Of a DNA stretch of 64,000 nt, positions 33,612 through 44,249 are shown in pieces. Each line of letters begins with the position of its first letter. The first letter of the stretch is position 1. The notes beneath the pieces were generated by a model. It saw only the letters and a list, made by a program, of their open reading frames with translations. It did no database searches and was not told the origin of the DNA. The stretch lies in contig JAGMVK010000013.1 of NCBI GenBank assembly GCA_020747065.1, forward strand, positions 992,001-1,056,000, given 5' to 3'. Origin of the DNA: Cadophora sp. MPI-SDFR-AT-0126 (Eukaryota > Ascomycota > Leotiomycetes > Helotiales > Ploettnerulaceae). Made by a program: the position numbers and the translations under genes.

Positions 33612-34982
33612 CTACTTATAAAGCAACTCCTCCACCATCTCCGCAATCGCCAGACTGCTCGTCAACCCAGGACTCTCAATCCCCAACAAATTCACGAACC
33701 CCTCATACCCTTCCTCCCTCCTTATCACGAAATCCAAAAATCCCTTTCCACTCACCACCGCACTCGCCCGCCCCAGCTTCGGCCGTATCCCCGCATAATC
33801 AGGCTGTATAGCATCGACCTGAATATCCGGCAAAAACTTCTTGATCTGCTCGATAGCCTGCGGTAATCGCTCATCATTCACAGCCAGATTATCAGGGTTG
33901 TCTACCCATTCCACGTCTGGACCGAAGCGGATCCGTCCCGTGATGTCGAGCGTGAGGTGTGTCCCTAGACCGCCGAGACCGGGCTCGGGGGCGGGGTAGA
34001 TGAGGTGTTTGGTCGAGGGCGTGGAGGCGGCGTAGGAGAAGTAGTTGCCTTTGGCGTAGTAGGGCGTCATGTGTCTGTGTGGGGGTAGGATCATGTTGTT
34101 GATATCACAGGCTCCCAGGCCGGCGGAGTTGATGAGCACTTCGGCTGTGACGGTGTTCTCCTCTCCGCTGGCTTTATCCCGAGTGGTGATTGCCCACCCA
34201 GCACTCCCCTTCTCTCCTAGAGCTTCAACGGTCACTACTGGACACATATACGCGACGTCCCCTCCGCGATCCTCAAAATCACCGAGCAAAAACTGCATGT
34301 ATGCATGGCTGTCCACTATTCCCGTAGTAGGACTCTCCAAGATCCCAGCTTTGGCTTGCACGAATGGCTCCTCCCGTGCGGCTCGGTCTAGAGAAACGAA
34401 ATTTGTAGGGACGTCGGCGATGCTGCGTGTGAATTTGTGGACTTTGACGAGTTCTTCCCATTGCTCGTTTGTTTGGGCGACGATCCATTTCCCGGTGTTG
34501 CGGTGTGGGATGTCGTGGGTTTGGCAGAGGGAGTAGAGGAGTTGGCGGCCGCGGATACACAATTGTGTTTTCAGAGATGTAGCACCGTAGTATAGACCAG
34601 CGTGGATTACCTGGGATTGGAATGTCAGTAGGTTGTAAACAAAAAAAGAAGAGAAGAAACCGGGGTCCGAGAAGGGGGGGCGATGGAAATGGGGCAATTG
34701 ACTTCTGAATTCCGAGAACTTGTTTCCATTCCTACTGCTTTATTCCTCTCGATCAACACAGTGCTATTTCCATCTCGAGCTGCCAGTTGGCGAGCAATTG
34801 CCAGACCAACTGCTCCTCCGCCTATTACCTGTTGATTGTCGTTAGTTTGATATGTCCATGGCTGGCATGAATTGACGCCACAGCCTTACCGCATGAGTGA
34901 AGTCAGCCTCACGCTTTGTAGTTGATGCAAAGCCTCGGCATGACGTCTTCACCAATTGACTCCGCAGAGTCTTAGAGAGCAT
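33612..34982 (-). CDS. L2HGDH: L-2-hydroxyglutarate dehydrogenase, mitochondrial FAD enzyme
   Basis: Three exons (34890-34982, 34703-34828, 33612-34610) with introns of 61 and 92 nt give 405 residues. The start [20 protein letters not shown] is an amphipathic basic mitochondrial presequence. FAD-binding follows at once ([20 protein letters not shown]) and then the family blocks [57 protein letters not shown] and [17 protein letters not shown]. The enzyme oxidises L-2-hydroxyglutarate, a side product of malate and lactate dehydrogenases, to 2-oxoglutarate, as metabolite repair. The first two exons are missed if only the long exon is read, and its open frame runs on into intron 2. The gene is divergent from the 367-residue F-box-like gene. 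Confidence 0.93.
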
Positions 34983-35436
34983 CTTTTTTTGTGGCAAGTT
35001 CCCTCATTCGAACTCCCAAATGAAAAGAGAAAATGATGTTAAGTATATTTTTGTAGATCTTCAAGCCTCGATTTCGTCACCGGCGTCGGCTGTTGGAGGA
35101 GTGGGGGACTCGAGTCTGCAAGGCTGAGGAAAGCCACGACAAGGCTGAGATGTGCCCAGTCAGGCGGGGATCTTCTTCGCTTCGACGCTTTAGGCAGGCA
35201 ACCAATAACCAAGATTCGACTTCGAGAATCGCCACCCATTACGACTTCAAACAAACAACAGTCACGCAACTCTACATTAAATTCAAGTACTTCAACTCAC
35301 TCTGCTTTTACTTTCAAATACCAACAAAAAAACAAATCAAATCCTGATCTAAAACTCAGAACGCCGAAAACAAACTCTTTAGCTTGATTGCCCCGTTTGC
35401 TTACTTCACAACTTCAACAAAACATAAATACCTATC
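34983..35436. other. Divergent promoter region
   Basis: The 454 nt between the L2HGDH gene (-) and the F-box-like gene (+). AC/CT-rich leader sequence precedes 35437. Nothing else is recognised. Confidence 0.5.
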
Positions 35437-36540
35437 ATGGACGGCCGTCGAAGAAGATACGGCCATTTTAGACCAATTCGTTCCCCTCAAGTCGAAGGAC
35501 CTCACTATGTCGAGCGGAAACCTGAACCCGAAAAGCCTCCCATCCAAGAAAGTCAACATACTGCAGATCCCCAGAAACAATCTCCCCTGTACGATGGTCG
35601 CATCCCACCCGAGATCCGCAACAGCATCTTCCAGTTCGCCCTCACCGAAGAGGACACCACACCTTACGAAGTCAACAACGGCTACTCCCGCCCTGGCTAC
35701 ACTCACAGAAAGAAAGTCAACACCGCTCTCCTCCAGACCTGTCGTCGCATCTATCTCGAAACATATCACCTCCCTCCCACCACCAAGGAGCATGTATTCT
35801 GGCACCCACCCGAGACAGGACCCCACGGCCGCTTCTACCAAGATCGAAATGGCTGGGAGCGCGAGAAAGAGCTGTTCACCTGCCGCATGATGTCCTGGCA
35901 GCTCGAGCTCGTGAAAGAAGTCCACATCTTCACGCAGCAATTCTGGCTCGAGCAGTACTTTCCGAAATTCTGTGACGAGAGCTTTATGCGAGGTATCGAG
36001 AAGGTGAAGCTTACGATTAGGAGGTGTGACTGGTGGTGGAATGAACGCAATTATCCGCTGGCTATCAATCCGGTCAAGGGTAATGCCGATACCGACCAGA
36101 TGACGCGGGATATCATGGCTTCTAAGGAGGGAAATGTTCCGGAGTGGAATATGGAGGGTTGGGGAGGTGCGTTTGCGAAGCTGCCTGCTCTTAAGGAAGT
36201 GGAAATCGAGCTCGAGACATCGGATGACAAGGTCGATGAGTTAATCGCTATTGTAGACTGGGCCAAAGGTTGGAAGTTTCCTCTAAAGGACGGCAAGGTC
36301 TTGAGTGCGGAAGGAGTAAAGGCGAAGGGTGTACAGACGTGGCAGGGTCCAATGAAGTTCTGGTCGCAGCTTTGTCCGTATTGCTCGGGGTTTTCTCAGT
36401 GCAGGGTTTCGGATCCGCCGAAGGAGAAGTGTACGGAGAGAATGCTGTTGAAGAATCTGTCCATGGGCCCCGTTTGCTCGGTGTATTCCTTGAAATGGAG
36501 ACCTGCTCAGGCTAATGTAGGCTCTGGAAAAGAAGAATGA
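35437..36540 (+). CDS. Fungal F-box-like / DUF7730-type protein of unknown function
   Basis: Single exon, 367 residues, start MDGRRRRYGHFRPIRSPQ. The first 50 residues are basic and proline-rich. LYDGRIPPEIRNSIFQFALT and, later, VNTALLQTCRRIYLETY form the pattern common in the large fungal family of F-box-like proteins (an LPxEIR-type start, then LLxTCRxIYxE), often labelled DUF7730. Mid-protein tryptophan-rich segments (FTQQFWLEQYF, RCDWWWNERNY) are typical of the group. The C-terminal part contains clustered cysteines (LCPYCSGFSQC, then EKC), possibly a metal site. No enzymatic role is known. It could bind Skp1, but the F-box is weak. Confidence 0.8.
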   Translation: MDGRRRRYGHFRPIRSPQVEGPHYVERKPEPEKPPIQESQHTADPQKQSPLYDGRIPPEIRNSIFQFALTEEDTTPYEVNNGYSRPGYTHRKKVNTALLQTCRRIYLETYHLPPTTKEHVFWHPPETGPHGRFYQDRNGWEREKELFTCRMMSWQLELVKEVHIFTQQFWLEQYFPKFCDESFMRGIEKVKLTIRRCDWWWNERNYPLAINPVKGNADTDQMTRDIMASKEGNVPEWNMEGWGGAFAKLPALKEVEIELETSDDKVDELIAIVDWAKGWKFPLKDGKVLSAEGVKAKGVQTWQGPMKFWSQLCPYCSGFSQCRVSDPPKEKCTERMLLKNLSMGPVCSVYSLKWRPAQANVGSGKEE

Positions 36541-38822
36541 GATTGTTAAGTACGGGAGTGGCCTTGGCAGCTGTTGCACAACGCGTCACCTACATCATTG
36601 CTCCGCGATCCAGTTTACTGAGAGTTTATTCTTCCTAGGTAGAAAAGAGTTCTTAATAACAATAAAATCGTAATTGACATACGAACACTGCTCGTGAGGG
36701 AACAATCATTCAGTAATTCGCTAATTATGTGCTCTCAAATTTCAGAGTGTCGAGTGTCACCCTCACTACATGTGAAATTTATGGCATCTGAGACTTCAAC
36801 ATGTACTGAAACTCATCGCTATTGTACTTTGAGGCTGTATGCGCATAAGCTGGTAGGATCTGATAACTGAGTGGCAATGGGGACCTCGCTTAGCAAAATT
36901 CCGAAAAACAAAAACAATAACAAACCCATCAACTCCCACAAAAACCTCAGAAACCCTCCAAAGAGACTTCTCTCAAATCCCTACGCCAAACCTTGAGATT
37001 CAGAGAGAGAAAAGAAAGCCACCGTAAGCAACTGCAAAAACAGCAAAACTCAACCGGAAGCCCACACTCGGATGCGTTTTAGGTTGTGGGTTTTAGGCTG
37101 TGGTTGAGCTGGGCTAGGCTGGGCTATTGGGATAGCGGAAGCTTTTTAGGTGACGAGTGGTAAAAAAGGATGAAGAGATAGAGTTTTGAGGATAAATTGC
37201 CCGGGGTTGGTCTAAAGTAGTATATTGAGAGGTCCTTGGTGCTTGTTCGATTCGTTGTAATTTCAACTTTGTGTGAGAATTCTTTTGCAAACGTTGATTC
37301 CACGTAGACTCCAAGACTCTCGTTGCATCAGTGACCTTATTTCTAATGGAGAGGCTTGTCTGTTTATCAAGTAAAAGATGGTTCAGTGCCGTGAGTGTAA
37401 GTGTTTTTCATGTAATCCTTCATGCATATCTTTCTCGCTTACTTCCCCGCCATTTTTGACTTCATTTCTCGACATCGTAGACATTATGTAATGTGATAAT
37501 AGCACAACCAACAAACTTTTGTGCATTCTTTTTTTGTCTGTAATTTCTTTTCCTCAGTTCACATACTATTATAGTGCTTTATCCAGGGAATATCAATGGA
37601 CTTGAAGGGGACTGTCTTATTGACTGTAGGCGAGCCAGCGGAAGGAGGCTAGTAATAAATTTTATAAAGCTTGCTCTCAATAAAGACACAACTGCGCACA
37701 TATCAGCATACAGAGTGATTTCATAGCTCTTCAAAAAATCTATGCCCGCTCTCATCCCTCCTCATAACAACCCGTCCCTGGTCCTTGGATTCAGCATACA
37801 ATCGGATGAACTGCGGCAACCCAACAGTCCCTCTATGCCCAAACCCCAGGAACTGGCATGCATTCAGTCACTGACCACCACCAAAAGCAACATCAGCCCC
37901 TCTCAAAGGCCCGATTATCACTTCCTTACTCAAGTAAGATGAAAGCATTTAGAGGACTTGCACAGAATCCAGGATTAACACTAACGATGTGGACGGGACG
38001 TGGAGCTACCCCGCAACTCCGCACTTGCCAAGGACCCCCGCGGTGAGAATGACAGGAAATTTTTCTGGTGCTTGCTTGAACTTTATTTCGGGAGGCGTGT
38101 TCGGCTCTGGGATACTAGAAGGGAGGGACGGGAAATCTTCGGATGTGGTATTGTTGAAAGCTTGGAAGTGCAAATGTGTGGGTTGGGTGGATGATAACTA
38201 TGGTTGGAGTGTTCGATTTTTGGCCATGGGATGATTGGAAAGAAGAGGGGAATGGTGAGTTTTACAATTCAAACCAACGAGACTCAAGAAGTTATTTTAC
38301 TGAAGCGAAGGATTTCCCTTGATAACGAAGTCAATGCAGTTCTCGTTCCTTACTTATGTTCAGGAGTTACCCTCATTGCCGACAATGTTTTTGTCTGGCC
38401 CCACATACGCTAACGACATCGTCAACTTCAACTCACATCCGCTCCCACTTTTGAGAAGTGCGTTGAAAGGGACTCTTGGAAACCATATCCTAGCTGCTGA
38501 GGAGACCTATAAGCGGAGGTCAACTGGATATTGCCGACACAAGGCCGGCAAGTGAGAGGAGTTCGGTCCGTTGAATCTTGGCTGGATGTGAGAAGGTAGA
38601 ATACAACACTCAGAGGATGCAGAATGATAACAGCCAAGGTGAGTAGGCGATGGTACTGTTTTCCTTTTGCATGCTTAAGACGTGGGTGGCAAGAAGGGGG
38701 GGGGGGGAGTAGTGTATAAGTAGGATGCGTGCTATGCTTTGAGAAGAAGCTGTACGGTCCTATCGTTTTCACCATTGTCTCTCCTCAAGTATCCAAGTCG
38801 CTTTTATGACCAAAAAGACAAC
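36541..38822. other. Intergenic region with a 12-G homopolymer
   Basis: 2.3 kb between two plus-strand genes, partly AT-rich. No coding sequence is supported. A run of 12 G at 38696-38707 sits about 115 nt before the start codon of the GH3 gene, with GTGTATAAG just after it as a possible TATA element. Confidence 0.45.
38696..38707 (+). repeat. Twelve-G homopolymer in the GH3 promoter
   Basis: An uninterrupted G run followed closely by a TATAAG-like element, upstream of the GH3 start at 38823. It is an error-prone run for sequencing and could form stacked-G structure. Confidence 0.85.
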
Positions 38823-40736
38823 ATGTGGGCTCAAGTAGTTACTGTCTTCCTAGCAACCCTTCCATCAAGTAGCATTACTACTACACCACCTTCAACCCCT
38901 CACAGTCCTCGAACGGACACAGACATGGCCTCAATACCCATCTACCGCAACGCGACCTACTGCGTCAACGACCGCGTAGAAAATCTCCTCTCCCTCATGA
39001 CACTTGAAGAAAAGGTCGGCCAGATGTTCCAAACCCAGCTCTACCCCGGTCCGAACGGCACGCTTGACACCGGAACCGCAACAAGAAACAGCACAGACAA
39101 CATGATAGGCACCAAGCACATGACGCATTTCAATCTCGTGGGCGACATAACCGACGCACGAGCAACAGCCGAATTCGTGAATCTAGCTCAGCAAAGAGCG
39201 AAGGATACGAGGCTGGGTATACCGCTCACATTGAGCTCGGATCCCAGACATCACTTCACCGAGAATATCGGGACCGGCTTCCAAGCTGGATCGTTCTCTC
39301 AATGGCCGGAGACGTTAGGTCTCGCAGCATTACGAGATCCCAAACTTGTGAGGACCTTCGCCGAAGTTGCAAGAGAAGAGTACTTGGCCGTCGGGCTCCG
39401 AGCAGCGCTCCATCCACAAGTCGATCTCGCTACCGAGCCTCGCTGGGCTCGCTTAGGCAATACCTGGGGTGAGGACGCGACATTGACAAGTGAGTTGATC
39501 GTCGAGTATATCAAGGGATTTCAGGGGGAAGATGGAAAGATTGGGAAGCATTCCGTGACGACTGTGACAAAGCATTTTCCCGGTGGGGGACCGATGGAGA
39601 ATGGTGAGGATTCGCACTTCACGTACGGAAAAAACCAGACGTATCCTGGGGACAACTTCGATTATCATTTGATTCCATTCAAAGCTGCCATTGCAGCTGG
39701 GGCGCGCCAGATGATGCCGTATTATTCTAGGCCGATAGGCACAAGGTTTGAGCCGGTGGGCTTCTCCTTCAACAAGCAGATTGTGACGGGTTTGCTGAGA
39801 GAAGAACTTGGATTCGAGGGCATTGTCGTTACGGATTGGGGCCTCATCACCGATACGACGATTCTGGGTCAAGATATGCCGGCGAGAGCATGGGGACTGG
39901 AAGATACGAGTGAGTTGGAAAGAGCACAGCGGATCATCGAAGCGGGATGCGATCAATTTGGCGGCGAAGCTCGGCCAGAATTACTCGTTCAACTTGTGCA
40001 AGAGGGGAAAGTATCGGAAGATCGAATCGACATTTCTGTACGGCGACTACTGAGGGAGAAATTCCTTCTCGGTCTCTTCGACAATCCGTTTGTTGATCCG
40101 GAAGCTGCTGCAAGAGTAGTGGGAAACGACTATTTCGTCCGTCTAGGCAACGATGCACAGCGGAGAGCATACACCCTCTTATCCAACAAGAATGACATAC
40201 TCCCTCTGAAACACCACCTCAGTACCGAGACAAAGTTCTACATTGAAGGTTTCAATGCTACCTTCATGGCATCTCGCAACTTGACAGTCGTCAACACCCC
40301 CGAAGAGGCAGACATCGCAATCCTCCGACTCCAGGCCCCATATCAACCTCGACCAGGCGGCTTTGAAGCCAACTACCATGCCGGCTCCCTCGAATTCTCA
40401 TCGTCGGAAAAATCTCGCCAAGCTTCCATCTTCGCAACTGTCCCGACTATTGTCGACATAATCCTCGATCGACCGGCCGCCGTTCCGGAAATCATTGACG
40501 GCGCTGACGCCGTGCTAGGGAGCTATGGCAGCGGCTCAGAAGCTTTTCTGGATGTTGTTTTTGGGGTGAGTGCGCCGGAGGGGAGGCTGCCGTTTGATTT
40601 ACCGAGGTCGGATAGAGCTGTTGAGGAGGCGAGGGAGGATGTGCCGTTTGACACTAAGGACCCGGTCCTCAGATTTGGGCATGGCTTGAGGTATAGAGAT
40701 GTTTGTGGGGAGGAGGGGAAGGGGTGTCGTGAGTGA
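38823..40736 (+). CDS. Glycoside hydrolase family 3 protein (beta-glucosidase type)
   Basis: Single exon, 637 residues from the ATG at 38823 (MWAQVVTVFLATLPSSS), whose hydrophobic start may be a weak signal peptide; an in-frame ATG at 38925 (MASIPIYRNATYCVNDRVEN) lies at the start of family homology and would make an unsignalled enzyme. GH3 hallmarks are LLSLMTLEEKVGQMFQTQ, the KHFPGGGPMENGEDSHF substrate loop, YGKNQTYPGDNFDYHLIPF, and the nucleophile Asp in IVVTDWGLITD. The C-terminal alpha/beta domain follows (VFGVSAPEGRLPFDLPRS near the end). The pattern matches exo-acting beta-glucosidase-like GH3 enzymes of bacteria and fungi rather than the large secreted cellobiases with a fibronectin-III domain, which is absent. 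The exact substrate is uncertain. Confidence 0.9.
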   Translation: MWAQVVTVFLATLPSSSITTTPPSTPHSPRTDTDMASIPIYRNATYCVNDRVENLLSLMTLEEKVGQMFQTQLYPGPNGTLDTGTATRNSTDNMIGTKHMTHFNLVGDITDARATAEFVNLAQQRAKDTRLGIPLTLSSDPRHHFTENIGTGFQAGSFSQWPETLGLAALRDPKLVRTFAEVAREEYLAVGLRAALHPQVDLATEPRWARLGNTWGEDATLTSELIVEYIKGFQGEDGKIGKHSVTTVTKHFPGGGPMENGEDSHFTYGKNQTYPGDNFDYHLIPFKAAIAAGARQMMPYYSRPIGTRFEPVGFSFNKQIVTGLLREELGFEGIVVTDWGLITDTTILGQDMPARAWGLEDTSELERAQRIIEAGCDQFGGEARPELLVQLVQEGKVSEDRIDISVRRLLREKFLLGLFDNPFVDPEAAARVVGNDYFVRLGNDAQRRAYTLLSNKNDILPLKHHLSTETKFYIEGFNATFMASRNLTVVNTPEEADIAILRLQAPYQPRPGGFEANYHAGSLEFSSSEKSRQASIFATVPTIVDIILDRPAAVPEIIDGADAVLGSYGSGSEAFLDVVFGVSAPEGRLPFDLPRSDRAVEEAREDVPFDTKDPVLRFGHGLRYRDVCGEEGKGCRE

Positions 40737-41381
40737 GCGGCTTTTAGATAGAGCCAAGACATGGAATGATATGACATCCTAGTGAATAACATCGATTTAT
40801 GCGTCCTGAGACGCCTCTGTAACAAGAATGATCGTAGGCACTTCTAGTTCAAACGAATTTTAATCCATTAAAATGATACAATTCCTGTTTATTCTTGTTC
40901 AATCGTACAATGTACCTCCCCCGAACACTCCTGACAAATAAATTCCGAATTTATTATTGTATCGTCGCCGCCTCCTTGTATATATAGAGAACCTTTCATG
41001 CGACATCAATATGAGATTCCTCGACTCGCGATTCTACATTAGGCTTTACATCTTTGAAGATAATAGAAAAGTTGAATATCAATATCGTAAGTTTAGTTTG
41101 AGACTTAAAAACTCTTCGTAAGTCTTGTAGCGGCTGGAGCGCGCCAATTATGCAATCTTGCTTGGAACTTTGCTGATCCGGACTACAAGCAACTCATCAT
41201 AGACATATCATTCAAATCTTAAATTATGGTGTCGACGCAGCTGGGAGGATGAAGAGAGTGTGTGAACTACTCTTAAGTTAGTGGACTGCGCACGGCCCTT
41301 TTCGGATGTGACTGATAGATACATTCTGACGACAAGCCCAGATCCAGAAACAATACAATCCATCTAAGCAGGAATTGCAAT
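40737..41381. other. Intergenic region, AT-rich
   Basis: 645 nt between GH3 and F-box genes on the same strand. TATATA lies near 40980. No gene is seen. Confidence 0.5.
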
Positions 41382-42875
41382 ATGTCGGGTTTAAACTCTC
41401 TGTCGATTGAATTGCACCACAATATAGTAGAGTCTATCTGTCATGCGGATCTCAAGTCGCTGCGCCTGGTCAACAAGCATTTCGCAGTCGTCGCTGCCTG
41501 GCCGCTCTTCAAAATTCTTCACTTCTCGGGCCCAGCGTCTCTGAAAATTCTACCGGGCCATGATGATATCCCTCAGAGGAACAATGTGGAATATGGGAGG
41601 CTGCATGAGGCAATTGACGCAGCTTCTGCATTGGCCCAATACACGAAGACGTTCCAGTTCAATCTGGCTTACTACCGCGAAGGTATGTACTATACCCTTC
41701 CACGGAGTGGGAGAAGGTTTTTACATTGCAACTGTAGGATTCTGGCAAGACTACCGGGAGTACATAGAGGCGCAAATGCACGAGCCTTTAGATGGAGCGG
41801 ATTTGGAGGACGACTATTCTGAAGACTCCGATGAGGTAGAGGACTTCGAGATCAGAATCGAAAGGGCGGTGGAGAGGGTTAAAGAAAGACGCAACTCTCG
41901 CCTTGCTAGGGAAGCCTCGCTGATTGAAGAAGGAGAAAGGTTCTTCCGTTGGAAGATGGAGGAGCAAGTTTTCAACGCCGGGAGAATCTCGAGCGCACTC
42001 AAATCCTTGTTTGAAGCTATGACTGCATTGGAGAAGGTCGAGATTGCGCCTTGGGAGTTTCAGGATTTCAAGGAGCTCGTGTTCGACAGGTAGGAGTATC
42101 AGAGGCAGGGGAAATAGTCTGCGCTAATTCGTCAATTAGCTCGGCTGTGGACACAGAGCGTGGAGACTCTTCCTTCACTGCTCTGATGACCGAGTCGTTG
42201 GCAGAAGCCATGGAATCCGCTGACAAGCATGTCAAGTCGCTGCACTTGACTGGACTAGACCCCGAGTCCCTGCATGTCACATCCGCTACCCGCCACCTGT
42301 TTGCCGGCTTGAAGCACCTTAAAGTAGACATTTTGTCTGTAGAGTTCATGCTGGAAAGTGCACCGGTGTCGTCAACATTCGCAAAGCTCTTCGAGTGCTG
42401 CCACAAAACACTGCAGAGCTTGGAGATCATGGCAGGAGGCAATTGGCCGCAATTACCTGCAAGAGGCGAGCACGATCTCCTGAAGATTTTCTCTGATGAG
42501 CAAGACAAGGCGAAGGCGGCGCCCGTCTTCCCCGAGCTGCGATTCTTGGGACTGGGATCCCTGATTCTGAACACGACATCTCTTATTTCCTTTATCGTGA
42601 GCCAGCCACAGCTTCAGTCACTATCGTTCAACTATATATACCTCGCGACCTCCAATATCGGTTGGCCTGCCCTGATCTCTTCATTCCCGGATTCGGTAAA
42701 GCACTGGCGAGCATCTGGGCAGCTCGGTCACGAGCCTTTCACTGGTTATGCGCCACCGCTTGCGTATAATTGGATCGGAAAGTGGGATCCATTGGCCGGA
42801 GGGGGGCTCCCGCAAGGATGTGGATGGAAAGCCCATCCAATGCCAGACCACAGGTGGATTGATTTCTATAGGTGA
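41382..42875 (+). CDS. F-box protein, three exons
   Basis: Exons 41382-41682, 41738-42089 and 42140-42875 (introns 55 and 50 nt, GTATGT and GTAGGA donors) join to 462 residues. It starts MSGLNSLSIELHHNIVESI followed by HADLKSLRLVNKHFAVVAA, a standard F-box. A charged helical stretch follows (DYSEDSDEVEDFEIRIE, VERVKERRNSRLAREAS), then a leucine-rich C-terminal half with segments such as HVKSLHLTGLDPESLHV and FPELRFLGLGSLILN. It is likely an SCF ubiquitin-ligase adaptor with unknown target. The first intron was missed in the raw frame, which otherwise ends at 41822. It shares only the F-box and general style with the F-box gene at 6018-7298. Confidence 0.85.
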
Positions 42876-44249
42876 GAGAGAAGATGGGATCCGAGTGTTC
42901 AATTCGATGCCACATCAACGGTGTCTCTATGTATAACCTAGTTATTTCACGCGAAAGATGAGTTGAACATATAAAAGTATCGGGAGAACACGAGAATTTA
43001 TTGAAATTTAATCTAATAGATGAGAGTACATTATATGAGAGTGCTTCATATGAAAGTATATTATTTGAGAGCATTATGTATGAAAGTATATTAGATTTTT
43101 ATCAATCCCTTAGATTAGTGAGATGTCGTAGAGTTAAAAGACTTTTTTCAAGTGACAATTCGGTTATTTGGAAGAATAAAACTGAAATCCGTCGTGAATT
43201 CTGACACCCCATTGTGCACTATTAACCTTAGCCCTTCTCTTCCCTCGAGGATCTTTCGCGAGCGCGACGATAGAGTGTGAAGTGAGACACTGTTATGATA
43301 GTCTGCAAAGCCCCAGACTCCGGTCAAGGGATGAAACCTCAGTAATGCCCTCTCATCTCATCAAAGAGCAAAACAGAGGGAGACTAGAAATCGCAAGGGG
43401 TACTAGTGTTGATTTAAGTTATAAATAGAAGCTTTTACATTATATAAACTTCGTCTCGTACTATGCTAGAGAAGTCAAAGCCAACTCTTTACACTCCCTC
43501 TTCAAGACATCTTTCCTTTCAAATTCACTTCATTTACATTCCAGAGCTGAAGTAAATCAACCGCATTTAACACCCTAGGTTTACGAAGACCAATAACCCA
43601 AATGCAAGAACGTTATTTGACTTTATTCATTTTGTTTATTTACTTTCATTTGTCAACTCTAAGCGAGCGAGTAAGTGATTGATTCTCATCCACACCCTCG
43701 TTCGTCCTCACTCATCATTCCCATTCCATTCCATTCCCACTTTATCGTACAATCCGCCCAGCCTTTTTTATTTTGGTACATGGATATCATCACAATACGC
43801 CTGAACGCCATCTGAGTCTGCCGATTCTTCTTCCGCTGATACTGCCCTAATAGAAAAGTGGAAAATTAAAAAAAAAAAAAACAAAGAGAATAATGTACAG
43901 TATAGAACCCAAACATCGTCTTTGATGAAAGAGGAATATGTTGAATAGAGAATAAGAATAAGCGAGTAACGCAACGCTATTCAGAAAGGAAAATATATAA
44001 GTAAAGAAAGGTCTGAGTGAGTGAATGTTCTGCAGTGTTCTCCGTTCGTCGTTCATATCCGTGTCCAGGTGCCGTGCAGATTCTGATTGTTGTTGCAATT
44101 GCTCGCTATATATCTGTATCTGTATATGTGTATATGTGTTGTAACGTATATACGTATGCATGTGGTATATGTGGTTGTAACATGTTGTACAAAAACATTA
44201 CAAGTATGACAAAGGGAAATGGAAGGCGTCGGATCCGTATTTCATCGTC
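42876..44249. other. AT-rich intergenic region with a 15-bp tandem repeat
   Basis: Lies between two convergent genes. It contains the 15-bp repeat at 43021-43095, an A-rich run near 43868-43881 and TATATG/TGTATA-rich DNA at 44108-44175. No gene is supported. Confidence 0.5.
43021..43095. repeat. Five imperfect 15-bp tandem repeats
   Basis: Five back-to-back units each begin TGAGAG or TGAAAG: TGAGAGTACATTATA, TGAGAGTGCTTCATA, TGAAAGTATATTATT, TGAGAGCATTATGTA, TGAAAGTATATTAGA. The 15-nt period keeps frame, so the plus strand reads as a YESIL-like pentapeptide series inside a 67-codon frame lacking a good start. The array lies about 150 nt past the F-box stop codon. Confidence 0.85.

Noticed and set aside
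42739..43074. 111-codon minus-strand frame over the 15-bp repeat
   Set aside because: Open because of the repeat and the antisense of the F-box gene end; no start context or family.
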